Shown here: piece by piece, positions 45,549-54,244 of the stretch
Layout: each line of letters starts with the position of its first letter
Position numbering within the stretch: position 1 is the first letter of the stretch
Source: Bremerella cremea
GTDB lineage: Bacteria; Planctomycetota; Planctomycetia; Pirellulales; Pirellulaceae
Direction: 5' to 3'
Length of the DNA: 64,000 nt
Assembly (NCBI RefSeq): GCF_003335505.1
Contig: NZ_QPEX01000019.1
Location: 1-64,000, forward strand
The notes under the pieces: generated by a model
Told to the model about the DNA's origin: nothing
What the model saw: the letters and a program-made list of their open reading frames with translations, nothing else
Database searches by the model: none
Position numbers and translations under genes: made by a program

Positions 45549-47429
45549 ATGTCGACCTTAATCGTTGCGGTCCTTTCATTTGTTGGTTTTATTGTTGCCT
45601 ATCACACCTATGGGCGTTGGCTATCGCATAAGATTTTCGGCTTAGATGACCAACGCGAGGTTCCCAGCAAACAGCTACAAGACGACATCGATTTTGTCCC
45701 TACCGATCGTCAAATTGTCTTTGGCCACCACTTCACAAGTATTGCCGGAACAGGGCCTATCGTGGGTCCAGCAATCGCTGTTTTCTGGGGCTGGTTGCCG
45801 GCGTTGCTCTGGGTGATTTTCGGTTCGATCTTTGTCGGTGCGGTGCATGACCTAGGATCGTTGATCATTTCCCTGCGAAATCGGGGCCAAACGGTGGGTG
45901 AAATCGCTGGTCGAATGATCAATAAGCGAGCCAAATACTTGTTCTTGCTTGTCCTGGCATCGGCCTTGATGGTGGTGTTGGCCATTTTTGGGCTGGTGGT
46001 GGCCGTGATTTTTGCCCAGTACCCACAAACCGTTCTTCCGGTCTGGATAAGCATGCCGATTGCTATCGCTATTGGCATTTACGCACGCCGCAAAGACGCC
46101 CACCTGCTTGTTCCCTCCTTGGTTGCTTTGTTCATCGTGTATGCCTCGATCTTGGTGGGCGTCTATTTCCTGCCCATCAATCTTGGTGAAATCTTGGTGA
46201 GCACCTTAGGGCCAGAGACGGCAGCCGACCCGTACCTGAGCCCATTGGTCGTCTGGACGGTGATCTTGTTGATCTACTGTTTTGTTGCCTCGGTACTACC
46301 GGTTTGGTTACTGCTGCAACCGCGAGACTATGTCAACAGCCATCAATTACTCGTTGCCCTGGCCCTTTTGTTTGCAGGTCTGTTGGTGGCCAGCGTGACA
46401 GGAGCGGCCGACTTAGTTGGTTCAACGCCAGCCGTGGCCACTGAGCTTCCCGCAGGCTCACCACCATTGTTTCCTTTTCTGTTTATTACCATCGCATGCG
46501 GTGCTTGCAGTGGTTTTCACTGCCTAGTGAGCAGCGGTACCTCCAGTAAACAGGTTGAAAAGGAATCGGACGCCCAGTACATCGGCTACGGGGCCATGCT
46601 GCTGGAAGGTGGGTTGGCGGTGATCGTGATTCTGGCCTGCTGTGCTGGTGTCGGCATGGGGATTTTCGAGCGTGGGCCACTTGAAGGTGGCGGATTTGCC
46701 TACACAGCAGTTACCGATGCCGAAGGCGTTCCCATCGTGGGACGCGCGGCCTGGGAAATGCGTTACGACATGGCCAAAGGCTGGGGAGCATTCGGGCTGC
46801 AAGATCTGGTTGCGGCCTTTGTCGAAGGGGGAGCCAACTTCCTTACCTCGATTGGAATCCCCCTTGAGATTGGCATTAGCATTATTGCCGTACTGGTCGC
46901 GAATTTCGCTGCGACAACACTCGATACGGCCACGCGCCTACAGCGATATGTCTTTCAAGAGCTCATGGCTTCCACACCAATCACTCGTCCCCTCTCAGGC
47001 AAGTATGCGGCAACGGGCATAGCGGTGGCCACGGCCTTGGCGATTGCGGTTTTCGCAGGCCCTGTCCCTGGTGCTGGCGGCAAGATTTTATGGCCCTTGT
47101 TTGGGGCCATGAATCAGCTTTTAGCTGGGCTGGCGATGATGGTCACTGCCTTTTACTTGTGGCGGCGTAATCAACCAATTTGGTTTGTCGTGATCCCGAT
47201 GATCGGCATGCTGATCTTCCCGGCCTGGGCGATGTACCACAACTTATTTAGCGAGCACGGCTACCTGGCCGAAAACAAGACGCTGCTAAGTCTCCTCGGA
47301 GCAAGTGTACTGGTGCTGCAAGCTTGGATGGTCGTCGAGGCCATCTTGATGTGGCCACGCGTGCGAGGCGTTTTGGAAGAATCACTTCCACCGCTGCCGG
47401 AGAAAAAGATTGCTTCTAGCAACTCTTAA
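45549..47429 (+). CDS. cstA: Carbon starvation protein A (peptide/pyruvate transporter family)
   Basis: The product has 626 residues from the ATG at 45549, where the first membrane helix begins (MSTLIVAVLSF); upstream in-frame starts add a non-hydrophobic stretch. About sixteen hydrophobic segments are seen. The N-terminal CstA signature 'GTGPIVGPAIAVFWGWLPALLWVIFG' and 'GAVHDLGSLIISLRNRG' are present, as are 'ACGACSGFHCLVSSGTSSKQ' and 'FAATTLDTATRLQRYV'. Family members import peptides or pyruvate under starvation. Confidence 0.95.
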   Translation: MSTLIVAVLSFVGFIVAYHTYGRWLSHKIFGLDDQREVPSKQLQDDIDFVPTDRQIVFGHHFTSIAGTGPIVGPAIAVFWGWLPALLWVIFGSIFVGAVHDLGSLIISLRNRGQTVGEIAGRMINKRAKYLFLLVLASALMVVLAIFGLVVAVIFAQYPQTVLPVWISMPIAIAIGIYARRKDAHLLVPSLVALFIVYASILVGVYFLPINLGEILVSTLGPETAADPYLSPLVVWTVILLIYCFVASVLPVWLLLQPRDYVNSHQLLVALALLFAGLLVASVTGAADLVGSTPAVATELPAGSPPLFPFLFITIACGACSGFHCLVSSGTSSKQVEKESDAQYIGYGAMLLEGGLAVIVILACCAGVGMGIFERGPLEGGGFAYTAVTDAEGVPIVGRAAWEMRYDMAKGWGAFGLQDLVAAFVEGGANFLTSIGIPLEIGISIIAVLVANFAATTLDTATRLQRYVFQELMASTPITRPLSGKYAATGIAVATALAIAVFAGPVPGAGGKILWPLFGAMNQLLAGLAMMVTAFYLWRRNQPIWFVVIPMIGMLIFPAWAMYHNLFSEHGYLAENKTLLSLLGASVLVLQAWMVVEAILMWPRVRGVLEESLPPLPEKKIASSNS

Positions 47430-47461
47430 GCACCAGTTAACCGAAGTTGGTTTTCCGCACG

Positions 47462-47496
47462 AAAAAAGGCTGCGTCGTTAGAACGCAGCCTTTTTT
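47462..47496. terminator. Bidirectional terminator between cstA and the DUF1573 gene
   Basis: AAAAAAGGCTGCGT and ACGCAGCCTTTTTT form a 14-bp perfect stem with a 7-nt loop. T-runs are present on both strands, so it can serve both convergent genes. Confidence 0.92.
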
Positions 47497-47524
47497 AATT
47501 GTAGATGCCAGAAAACTCGCGAGA

Positions 47525-48526
47525 TTAAGTCTCTGCTGCTCCCCCGAGAACCACCGCAGTGGCGACTGATTCCCCTTCAGTCCCGCCTGCTAGGTCGGTC
47601 TCGATCACGATCTTCTCGGCAACCTTACCACCTTCAGCCCCTGCAGTGAACGTAAGAGGCAGAAAGTGCATCTTCTTCGCTTCACTCGGCAATTCGGCAA
47701 ACTTGAAGCATTCGCTATCGCACTTCACGCCGGTGATTTTAAATGGCTTGTTAGCACGCACAATCAGCTTCTTTTGCGTAGATTCACCAGGCTTCAACTC
47801 ACCCAACTGCAACGCGCCAGGGCTGACACTCAGTGGGGATTCAACCTTGCCTTCGACATTCAAAGGAATCGAAGGTGCACGGCCATCATTGGTGATCAGG
47901 GCCAACTGGCTAGAGATGAAACCGACAGGCGCGTTTTCTTTCAGGCGAACCGTTAAGTCGTAACCAACGCGGCCACCGCCACGATTGGTTTCCAGCATCT
48001 CAACGCCCAGGAAATCATCATTGCTGCGAACGTCGGTGATGGTCCAATCGCTTCGCCCTGCTTGGCTTACGTGGACCTTAGCAACGCCCCCTTCCCCTTT
48101 TTCGACCGTGCCGAACTGAACCGAACCTGGCTCAAACACAACATCGCCCCGAATGTTGGTTGATACGTTCAGCTGAACTTCTGCATAGAACGGTTTGTCA
48201 ATCGTAACCGTAACAGTAGCAGACTTATGGCCGAGGAAACTATCGGTATTCAACTTGGCGACAACAGCGCCTTTTTCCCAAGTCTTTAGCGTTTCATTCT
48301 TGATCGAAGGGCTCGTGCAGCCGCAACTCGAACGGACGCCCGCGATGTGAACGTCTTCTTCGTAGATATTCTGTATCTCGAACTCATAAAACACCTTGGC
48401 CCCTTTTGCCACGGTGCCAAAATCGTGCGTTCGCACTTGGAACATCTTGTTTGCCCAATCTTGGCTCATCCCCAAGTTAGCAAACAAAGGCACCAAACAA
48501 ACAGCAAGCCATAGCTTTCGATACAC
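47525..48526 (-). CDS. Exported DUF1573-domain protein
   Basis: The product has 333 residues from the GTG at 48526, where GGAGG lies 8 bases upstream; the longer in-frame ATG start lacks such a site. A signal peptide reads 'YRKLWLAVCLVPLFANLGMS'. 'DFGTVAKGAKVFYEFEIQN' and 'GVRSSCGCTSPS' are DUF1573 hallmarks (ASH-like beta domain), and two further beta domains follow (about 125-220 and 220-320). Family function is unknown. Location is probably periplasmic. The divergent region to 48922 holds no gene. Confidence 0.82.
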   Translation of the reverse strand: MYRKLWLAVCLVPLFANLGMSQDWANKMFQVRTHDFGTVAKGAKVFYEFEIQNIYEEDVHIAGVRSSCGCTSPSIKNETLKTWEKGAVVAKLNTDSFLGHKSATVTVTIDKPFYAEVQLNVSTNIRGDVVFEPGSVQFGTVEKGEGGVAKVHVSQAGRSDWTITDVRSNDDFLGVEMLETNRGGGRVGYDLTVRLKENAPVGFISSQLALITNDGRAPSIPLNVEGKVESPLSVSPGALQLGELKPGESTQKKLIVRANKPFKITGVKCDSECFKFAELPSEAKKMHFLPLTFTAGAEGGKVAEKIVIETDLAGGTEGESVATAVVLGGAAET

Positions 48527-48922
48527 GGTAGGATCCTCCGATATTTTGGCGGGGTAGGCTAATCGTGGGAAGGATGTGGTGAAATCCACACAGTCCACGT
48601 CCACTTGATGACCATTCCACCAAAGATAGCACGTTCATGCGGCACGTTCGAAAATATCGTGTCCGGACATTGCCGGATCAATCGCTATAATCGTTATACT
48701 TTGTCGGCCAAATTCCATGCCCACCCCAGGATTTTTTTTAAGTTCGTTGCACCAAGTCCAAAGTAGATCGCTAGCAACGTGGTCAGATTGTTGAGGCAGA
48801 AGGAAACATTTATGCCTTCTTGGGGGTAGAATATCTGGTATTGTACGAAAAAATACAGCCTCTTCCCGCTGAAAACACTCCAATTGCGTTGGAACCCCGC
48901 CCTATCACCGGAAGGACCATCC

Positions 48923-50731
48923 ATGAACATTTTGGATAATCATCTTTTGCCGAGCCTGCGCAAACTAGCCAAGGCTGCTCTCGTATTGCTGCTGGTTGGC
49001 TGTAGCAATTCTGCAATATCTCCATTAGCCAATGCGGAAGATCCAACCACCCAGCAAAATGCAGCCTCCGACATTGACGACACCACGACGATGGTGGTTC
49101 AGAAAATAGAAAACCCATTCCCCAAACGCGTTCCAGCACCTCCTTTTCCCAAGGACATGGAGTGGCTGAACACCAAAGGGCCACTGGAACTGAAAGACCT
49201 GAAGGGCAAGTTCGTTCTGCTCGACTTCTGGACTTATTGCTGCATCAACTGCATGCATATCCTACCAGAATTAAAGAAGTTAGAGCAGGAATACGGCAAC
49301 CAGCTGGTCGTGATCGGGGTCCATTCCGCCAAGTTCGATAACGAGAAAGATGCCGCCAATATCGGAGAAGCAATCCTCCGTTACGAGATCGAACACCCTG
49401 TCGTCAACGACGACCAACTAAAGATCTGGACAACCTACTTCGTTAGCAGTTGGCCGACCATGTATTTGATCGACCCAGAAGGGAACGTCGTGTATCTCCG
49501 CCGAGGAGAGTTTCAAGCGGAAGAGATTCAACAGGTCCTTAATGCAGCAATTCCTTACTATCGCCAAAATGGCACCTTAAATGAAAAGCCAATCGAATTC
49601 GACCTTCTAGCTTATAGCCAAGAGCCAACTCAACTTCGTTTTCCCGGCAAAATCCTCGCTGACGAGGCTTCCAACCGCCTCTTCATTGCCGACTCGAACC
49701 ACAACCGCATTGTGATCACGAATCTTGAGGGCGAACTGCAAGATGTGATCGGCACTGGCGAGATCGGATCTGCTGACGGCGACTACGCCTCCGCTCAATT
49801 CGATCACCCTCAAGGAATGGCCCTTGTACAGGACACTTTGTATGTGGCCGATACCGAGAACCATTTGCTCCGAAAAATTGATCTCAAAAATAAAAAAGTC
49901 GCTACGATCGCTGGCCTAGGCCGACAAGGCACCAGCAACGAAACATGGCCTGGCATGGGGGCGAACCCCACGGTCGACAACCTCCCTCCGCGCTATATTG
50001 GTACCCCCAAGACAACCGCGATTAACAGTCCTTGGGCTCTATGGCCCCATGAGGATAGCCTCTATATCGCCATGGCAGGTCCTCACCAAATCTGGAAGAT
50101 GAAACTCGACGAGTCAGAAATCGGCCCCTACGCTGGAAACGGGCAGGAAGACATCGTCGATGGGCCCCTCCTTCCTTCCATCCCCTACCAGCAAGGCTTT
50201 TCTTCGTTTGCCCAACCCTCTGGCCTCACTTCCGACGGCAAGACACTGTTTGTGGCGGATAGCGAAGGCAGTTCAATTCGCGAGGTTCCGTTTAACCCGC
50301 GTGCCTCGGTAAAAACGCTTGTCGGCACCTCCAAGCTTTCGTCAGCCCGATTGTTTACCTTTGGCGATGTCGATGGAACTGCCCGAAGAGCCAAGCTTCA
50401 GCATCCCTTGGGAGTGTGCTATGTCGACGGAGTCATTTACACCGCCGATACTTACAACAACAAAATCAAGGCCATTGACGCCAAGACTGGGGCCGTTAAA
50501 ACAATCGCCGGGACGGGTAAACCTGGCACCGCCGACGATCCGGCCCAATTCGACGAACCAGCAGGCTTAACCCATGCCGGTGGCAAGCTTTACATCGCGG
50601 ACACCAACAACCACTTAATCCGCGTGCTTGATCTTGAGACGAAGCAGGTCTCAACCCTAGAGATCAAAGGCCTGAAACCGCTTCCGGTTAAGAATAGACC
50701 ACAAGCTGTGGCGGGTGGTAATGCCCAGTAA
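48923..50731 (+). CDS. Thioredoxin-fold/NHL-repeat lipoprotein (NHLRC2-like)
   Basis: The product has 602 residues from the ATG at 48923, with GGAAGG just upstream. The lipobox 'LLVGC' predicts lipidation at Cys27. A thioredoxin-like domain (about 75-205) carries 'FWTYCCINCMHILPEL' with CxxC at 107-110, 'GVHSAKFDNEKD' and 'WPTMYLIDPEG'. At least five NHL repeats follow ('EASNRLFIADSNHNRIVITN', 'YVADTENHLLRKID' and others). This domain order matches NHLRC2-type proteins. Redox action on envelope proteins is inferred, not shown. Confidence 0.9.
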   Translation: MNILDNHLLPSLRKLAKAALVLLLVGCSNSAISPLANAEDPTTQQNAASDIDDTTTMVVQKIENPFPKRVPAPPFPKDMEWLNTKGPLELKDLKGKFVLLDFWTYCCINCMHILPELKKLEQEYGNQLVVIGVHSAKFDNEKDAANIGEAILRYEIEHPVVNDDQLKIWTTYFVSSWPTMYLIDPEGNVVYLRRGEFQAEEIQQVLNAAIPYYRQNGTLNEKPIEFDLLAYSQEPTQLRFPGKILADEASNRLFIADSNHNRIVITNLEGELQDVIGTGEIGSADGDYASAQFDHPQGMALVQDTLYVADTENHLLRKIDLKNKKVATIAGLGRQGTSNETWPGMGANPTVDNLPPRYIGTPKTTAINSPWALWPHEDSLYIAMAGPHQIWKMKLDESEIGPYAGNGQEDIVDGPLLPSIPYQQGFSSFAQPSGLTSDGKTLFVADSEGSSIREVPFNPRASVKTLVGTSKLSSARLFTFGDVDGTARRAKLQHPLGVCYVDGVIYTADTYNNKIKAIDAKTGAVKTIAGTGKPGTADDPAQFDEPAGLTHAGGKLYIADTNNHLIRVLDLETKQVSTLEIKGLKPLPVKNRPQAVAGGNAQ

Positions 50732-50750
50732 GTCGGCAGTAAATTGGCCT

Positions 50751-50774
50751 CGCCTCGGTAGATTTACCGAGGCG
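50751..50774. terminator. Hairpin after the NHL lipoprotein gene
   Basis: CGCCTCGGTA and TACCGAGGCG form a perfect 10-bp stem with a 4-nt loop, 20 bases past the stop codon. No T-run follows, so termination may be Rho-dependent or the hairpin may protect the mRNA end. Confidence 0.6.
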
Positions 50775-51000
50775 ACAGCGAAACAACCATGCCCCCCATT
50801 CAGCGTTCCCTGCCAGAAAAAGACCGGCTCTCGACACATTACCAATTGTCAACCTACCGTGGGGTTCGCTAGAATACGCGTTTCGACCCATCTCTCGGGA
50901 GTGGGCCGTAGATAGGTTTTGCCCTTATAGCGGCGATCTTTCTGGCTTAAATGCAAACTCCCGGCGACGCGTAACTTTCGACCTTTAGGCAGCTTTTTCC

Positions 51001-52461
51001 ATGTTGGACTCGTTACAAGACGGCTTACGATCGGCGTTTAAGACGCTGCGCGGACAAGGCCGACTGACCGAATCGAACATGCGTGAAGGCCTGAAAATGG
51101 TCGAAAACGCCCTGCTTGAAGCGGACGTAAGTTATTCTGTCGTCAAGGATTTCATGCAAAACGTCACCGATAAAGCAATCGGCCAAGACGTCCTGAAATC
51201 CCTTAAACCTGAACAACAACTCGTCGGTATCGTTCAGCAAGCACTGATCGATATCCTCGGTGGCGACTCCGATCCGTCGCTCCACCTAAAACCTGATGTC
51301 ACCGTACTGATGATGTGCGGTCTTCAGGGTGCTGGTAAGACGACCACATGCGGCAAGCTGGCCCGCTTGATCGGTACTGAAGGCAAAAAAACGCTTTTGG
51401 TGGCAGCCGACCTTCAGCGTCCCGCCGCCGTTCAACAGCTACATATCGTGGGCGAGAGCGTCAATACGCCCGTCTATAGCGAAGAAGGTGCCAGCGACCC
51501 GATCGCCGTTTGCCAAAACGCGGTAAAACATGCCCGCGACAACGGCATCGACGTCGTGATTCTCGATACCGCAGGACGACTGGCGATCGATGAAGAGCTG
51601 ATGAACCAGCTCAAGACCATCGATCTAAAGGTTCAGCCCGATCAGGTCTACCTCGTCGTCGACGGCATGACCGGCCAAGACGCAGTCAACAGTGCCAAGG
51701 CATTTAACGATGCCCTGGAACTAGACGGCGTGATGATGACCAAGCTCGATGGTGACGCCCGCGGTGGTGCCCTCCTCTCGGTTAAGCACGTCACCGGCGT
51801 TCCGATTAAGTTCATCGGCGTCAGCGAACACATGGACGGCCTCGAGCCGTTCCACCCAGATCGCATGGCCAGCCGCATCTTGGGGATGGGCGACATCCTC
51901 TCGATGTTTGAACTAGCCCAACGCGAGTTCGATCAAGAGCAAGTCCAGAAAACGCAAGAACGCCTGCAAAAAGGGCAGTTCACCCTCGACGACTTTCGGA
52001 AGCAGCTCAACCAAATCGCCCGCCCTGGTCTGATGCAAAAGATGATGGGCCTGATGCCTGGCATGGGTGAACTAGGCAAGATGCTACAAGGCGGCGACCA
52101 CGAAAAAGAGATGCGTCGCCTCGGCGGGATGATCGACTCGATGACCGCTGACGAACGAGCCAATCCCAAACTGATCGACAACAGCCGTCGACAGCGGATA
52201 GCCCGTGGCTCTGGCGTTTCCCCGCAAGAGGTCAACGAACTGTTGAAGCAGTTCGATTCGATGGCCACCATGATGAAGGGAATGGCCAGCGGTGGCATGT
52301 CTGGGGCCATGGACATGATGCGAAAACTTCGCAGTGGCGAGTTGATGGATCCCACCGGACGCGTCAAAAAGCAAAAACAAAGTACCGGAAAACGGATGTC
52401 ATCGAAGGACATCCAGAATCACAAGAAACTTAAGAAGAAGCTCAAAAAACGGCGTCGTTAA
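51001..52461 (+). CDS. ffh: Signal recognition particle GTPase Ffh
   Basis: The product has 486 residues. The N domain (1-90) and G domain carry 'GLQGAGKTTTCGKLA' (P-loop), 'ADLQRPAAVQQL', 'LDTAGRLAIDEELM' and 'TKLDGDARGGALLSV'. The M domain from about 300 is rich in Met ('MMGLMPGMGELGKML', 'MATMMKGMASGGMSGAMDMM') for signal-peptide and 4.5S RNA binding, and ends in a Lys/Arg-rich tail. It heads the translation operon with rpsP, trmD and rplS. Confidence 0.97.
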   Translation: MLDSLQDGLRSAFKTLRGQGRLTESNMREGLKMVENALLEADVSYSVVKDFMQNVTDKAIGQDVLKSLKPEQQLVGIVQQALIDILGGDSDPSLHLKPDVTVLMMCGLQGAGKTTTCGKLARLIGTEGKKTLLVAADLQRPAAVQQLHIVGESVNTPVYSEEGASDPIAVCQNAVKHARDNGIDVVILDTAGRLAIDEELMNQLKTIDLKVQPDQVYLVVDGMTGQDAVNSAKAFNDALELDGVMMTKLDGDARGGALLSVKHVTGVPIKFIGVSEHMDGLEPFHPDRMASRILGMGDILSMFELAQREFDQEQVQKTQERLQKGQFTLDDFRKQLNQIARPGLMQKMMGLMPGMGELGKMLQGGDHEKEMRRLGGMIDSMTADERANPKLIDNSRRQRIARGSGVSPQEVNELLKQFDSMATMMKGMASGGMSGAMDMMRKLRSGELMDPTGRVKKQKQSTGKRMSSKDIQNHKKLKKKLKKRRR

Positions 52462-52513
52462 CCTCGTCGTTGAGCGTGTTGTGCCCACAGTATTACTTTA
52501 GGAGTAACGTTAC

Positions 52514-52981
52514 GTGGCAGTTCGCATTCGCATGAAGAAGATGGGCCGGACTCATCGTCCGTTCTATCGTATTTGCGCCATGGATTCTCGCTCCCCGCGA
52601 GATGGCAAGGCAATCGAGTACCTCGGCACCTACGATCCTTTCGTCAAAGAAAAGGATGCCCGGGTTAACCTCAAGACCGAGCGCGTCGACTACTGGCTTG
52701 GCGTGGGTGCTCAGCCTTCCCCAAAGGTCGCTGTTCTTATTCGCAAGTACGGCACCAACGGTTCCCATGTAGCTGCCCGTGAAGAAGCCTTGGCTCGCAT
52801 GGCGACCAAAACGGCTTACGTTCCTCCGAAAGTGGAAATCAAAGAACCTGAACCGGAAGCTCCAGCTGCCCCTGAAGGAGAAGCCCCGGCCGAAGAAGGC
52901 GCCGAAGCTGCTGCTCCTGCTGAAGGTGAAGCTGTGGAAGCCGCTGCTGACGGTGGCGAGCAGCAAGAGGGTGGCGCGTAA
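52514..52981 (+). CDS. rpsP: 30S ribosomal protein S16 with acidic C-terminal extension
   Basis: The product has 155 residues from GTG, with AGGAG upstream. The first 95 residues are standard S16 ('MAVRIRMKKMGRTHRPFYR', 'YLGTYDPF', 'YWLGVGAQPS'). The final 50-60 residues are an Ala/Glu/Pro-rich tail not found in typical S16 (about 80-90 residues). The tail is probably disordered and negatively charged. The gene is 52 bp after ffh and 6 bp before trmD. RimM is absent between rpsP and trmD. Confidence 0.96.
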   Translation: MAVRIRMKKMGRTHRPFYRICAMDSRSPRDGKAIEYLGTYDPFVKEKDARVNLKTERVDYWLGVGAQPSPKVAVLIRKYGTNGSHVAAREEALARMATKTAYVPPKVEIKEPEPEAPAAPEGEAPAEEGAEAAAPAEGEAVEAAADGGEQQEGGA

Positions 52982-52987
52982 GCTGCC

Positions 52988-53704
52988 ATGCGGTTCGATC
53001 TGCTGACCCTGTTCCCAGAGATTTTCGCCGGTTACCTCGGAGAAAGTCTCTTAAACAAGGCGATCGAGAAAAAGTTGGTCGAAGCCCACGTCCACAATCT
53101 ACGGGACTGGGCTAACGATAAACATAATCGAGTCGACGACCGACCCTTTGGCGGCGGGCCAGGCATGGTCATACGCGTCCAACCGGTCGTGGAAGCAATC
53201 GAACAAATCAAGCCGTTGGCCCCCTTCCCCGGCCGATTGATCTTGTTGAGCCCGCAAGGCAAAACACTTGATCAGCCTTTGGTGGAAGAATTGGCCCAAG
53301 CACAACGACTGACCCTCATTTGTGGGCGATACGAAGGCTTCGATCAACGCGTGATCGACCTTTTACAGCCTGAAGAGATTTCGCTGGGCGACTTTGTTCT
53401 CAATGGAGGCGAAGTGGCAGCAATGGCAATCATTGACAGTGTGATTCGCTTGATTCCCGGCGTACTCGGTGACGAACAAAGTGCCGTGGACGATTCCTTC
53501 AGCGAAGGCAATCGTTTACTCGAGTTTCCGCAATACACTCGGCCGCGTGAATATCGCGGACTCAGTGTGCCAGAGGTTCTCCTTGGTGGAAATCATCAGG
53601 AAATCCTTGCGTGGCGGAAACACCAATCCCTTGAAAAAACAAAAACGCGGCGGGCCGATTTGCTGACCAAGCAAACGGACGAAGCGAACGAGAAAAAACG
53701 TTAA
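52988..53704 (+). CDS. trmD: tRNA (guanine-37-N1)-methyltransferase
   Basis: The product has 238 residues. The SPOUT fold is seen in '[20 protein letters not shown]', '[17 protein letters not shown]', '[11 protein letters not shown]' and '[13 protein letters not shown]', followed by '[13 protein letters not shown]' in the trefoil knot. It uses AdoMet to methylate G37 and prevent +1 frameshifting. The C-terminus is Lys/Arg-rich. Confidence 0.96.
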   Translation: MRFDLLTLFPEIFAGYLGESLLNKAIEKKLVEAHVHNLRDWANDKHNRVDDRPFGGGPGMVIRVQPVVEAIEQIKPLAPFPGRLILLSPQGKTLDQPLVEELAQAQRLTLICGRYEGFDQRVIDLLQPEEISLGDFVLNGGEVAAMAIIDSVIRLIPGVLGDEQSAVDDSFSEGNRLLEFPQYTRPREYRGLSVPEVLLGGNHQEILAWRKHQSLEKTKTRRADLLTKQTDEANEKKR

Positions 53705-53730
53705 CTCGCTGTAGCAGAAGGAAACTGGCA

Positions 53731-54081
53731 ATGAGCCAAGAACTAATGAAGAAGGTCGAGCAGACCTACCTGAAGTCTGAGGTCGATTTCTTTGAAATCG
53801 GTGACACCGTCGAGGTTCACACGAAGATCCTCGAAGGTCAAAAAGAACGCATCCAGAAATTCATCGGTACTGTGATCGCGAAAAGCGGCAGCGGCACCCG
53901 TGAAATGTTCACCGTCCGCCGGATTGTCGCCGGGGAAGGTGTGGAAAAGAAGTTCCCTGTGCACAGCCCACAGATCGCTAAGATCGAAGTCACTCGCCGC
54001 AGCGTCGTCCGCCGTGCCAAACTGTACTACCTTCGCGATCGCGTTGGTAAAGCAACCCGCTTGCGAGAACGTCGCGTCTAA
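53731..54081 (+). CDS. rplS: 50S ribosomal protein L19
   Basis: The product has 116 residues. '[22 protein letters not shown]', '[20 protein letters not shown]' and '[20 protein letters not shown]'-like segments (here '[19 protein letters not shown]') are standard L19. AGAAGGAAA precedes the ATG. It is the last gene of the ffh-rpsP-trmD-rplS operon, with a strong terminator. Confidence 0.97.
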   Translation: MSQELMKKVEQTYLKSEVDFFEIGDTVEVHTKILEGQKERIQKFIGTVIAKSGSGTREMFTVRRIVAGEGVEKKFPVHSPQIAKIEVTRRSVVRRAKLYYLRDRVGKATRLRERRV

Positions 54082-54121
54082 GACGCTCCGTCGATTTCTC
54101 TCCTACAGCGAGAAAATCTTC

Positions 54122-54160
54122 AAAGCACCCTGCGTTATCTCAACGCAGGGTGCTTTTTTA
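54122..54160 (+). terminator. Intrinsic terminator after rplS
   Basis: AAAGCACCCTGCGTT pairs perfectly with AACGCAGGGTGCTTT around a 5-nt loop, followed by T residues, 40 bases past the rplS stop. Confidence 0.94.
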
Positions 54161-54198
54161 TTTTCGAAGGGAGACACCGGCTTGCCTTGCCGAACATT

Positions 54199-54218
54199 AA
54201 GTGTATACATGTACACTT
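54199..54218. promoter_or_regulatory. Palindromic SOS-like operator before the Y-family polymerase
   Basis: AAGTGTATACATGTACACTT has 7-bp arms (AAGTGTA/TACACTT) around a 6-bp centre. It matches the layout of the E. coli LexA box (CTGT-N8-ACAG) except GTGT-N8-ACAC. It ends 26 bases before the polymerase ATG, a fitting place for a damage-responsive repressor. No lexA gene is in the window, so the binding protein is inferred. Confidence 0.5.
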
Positions 54219-54244
54219 ACCCACAACGCAAAGGCACGATCGTC

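Noticed and set aside
48670-48700. TATAAT at 48686-48691 as the promoter of the thioredoxin/NHL gene
   Set aside because: The nearest -35-like TTGCCG is only 10 bases away, too close for a standard promoter, so no call was made.
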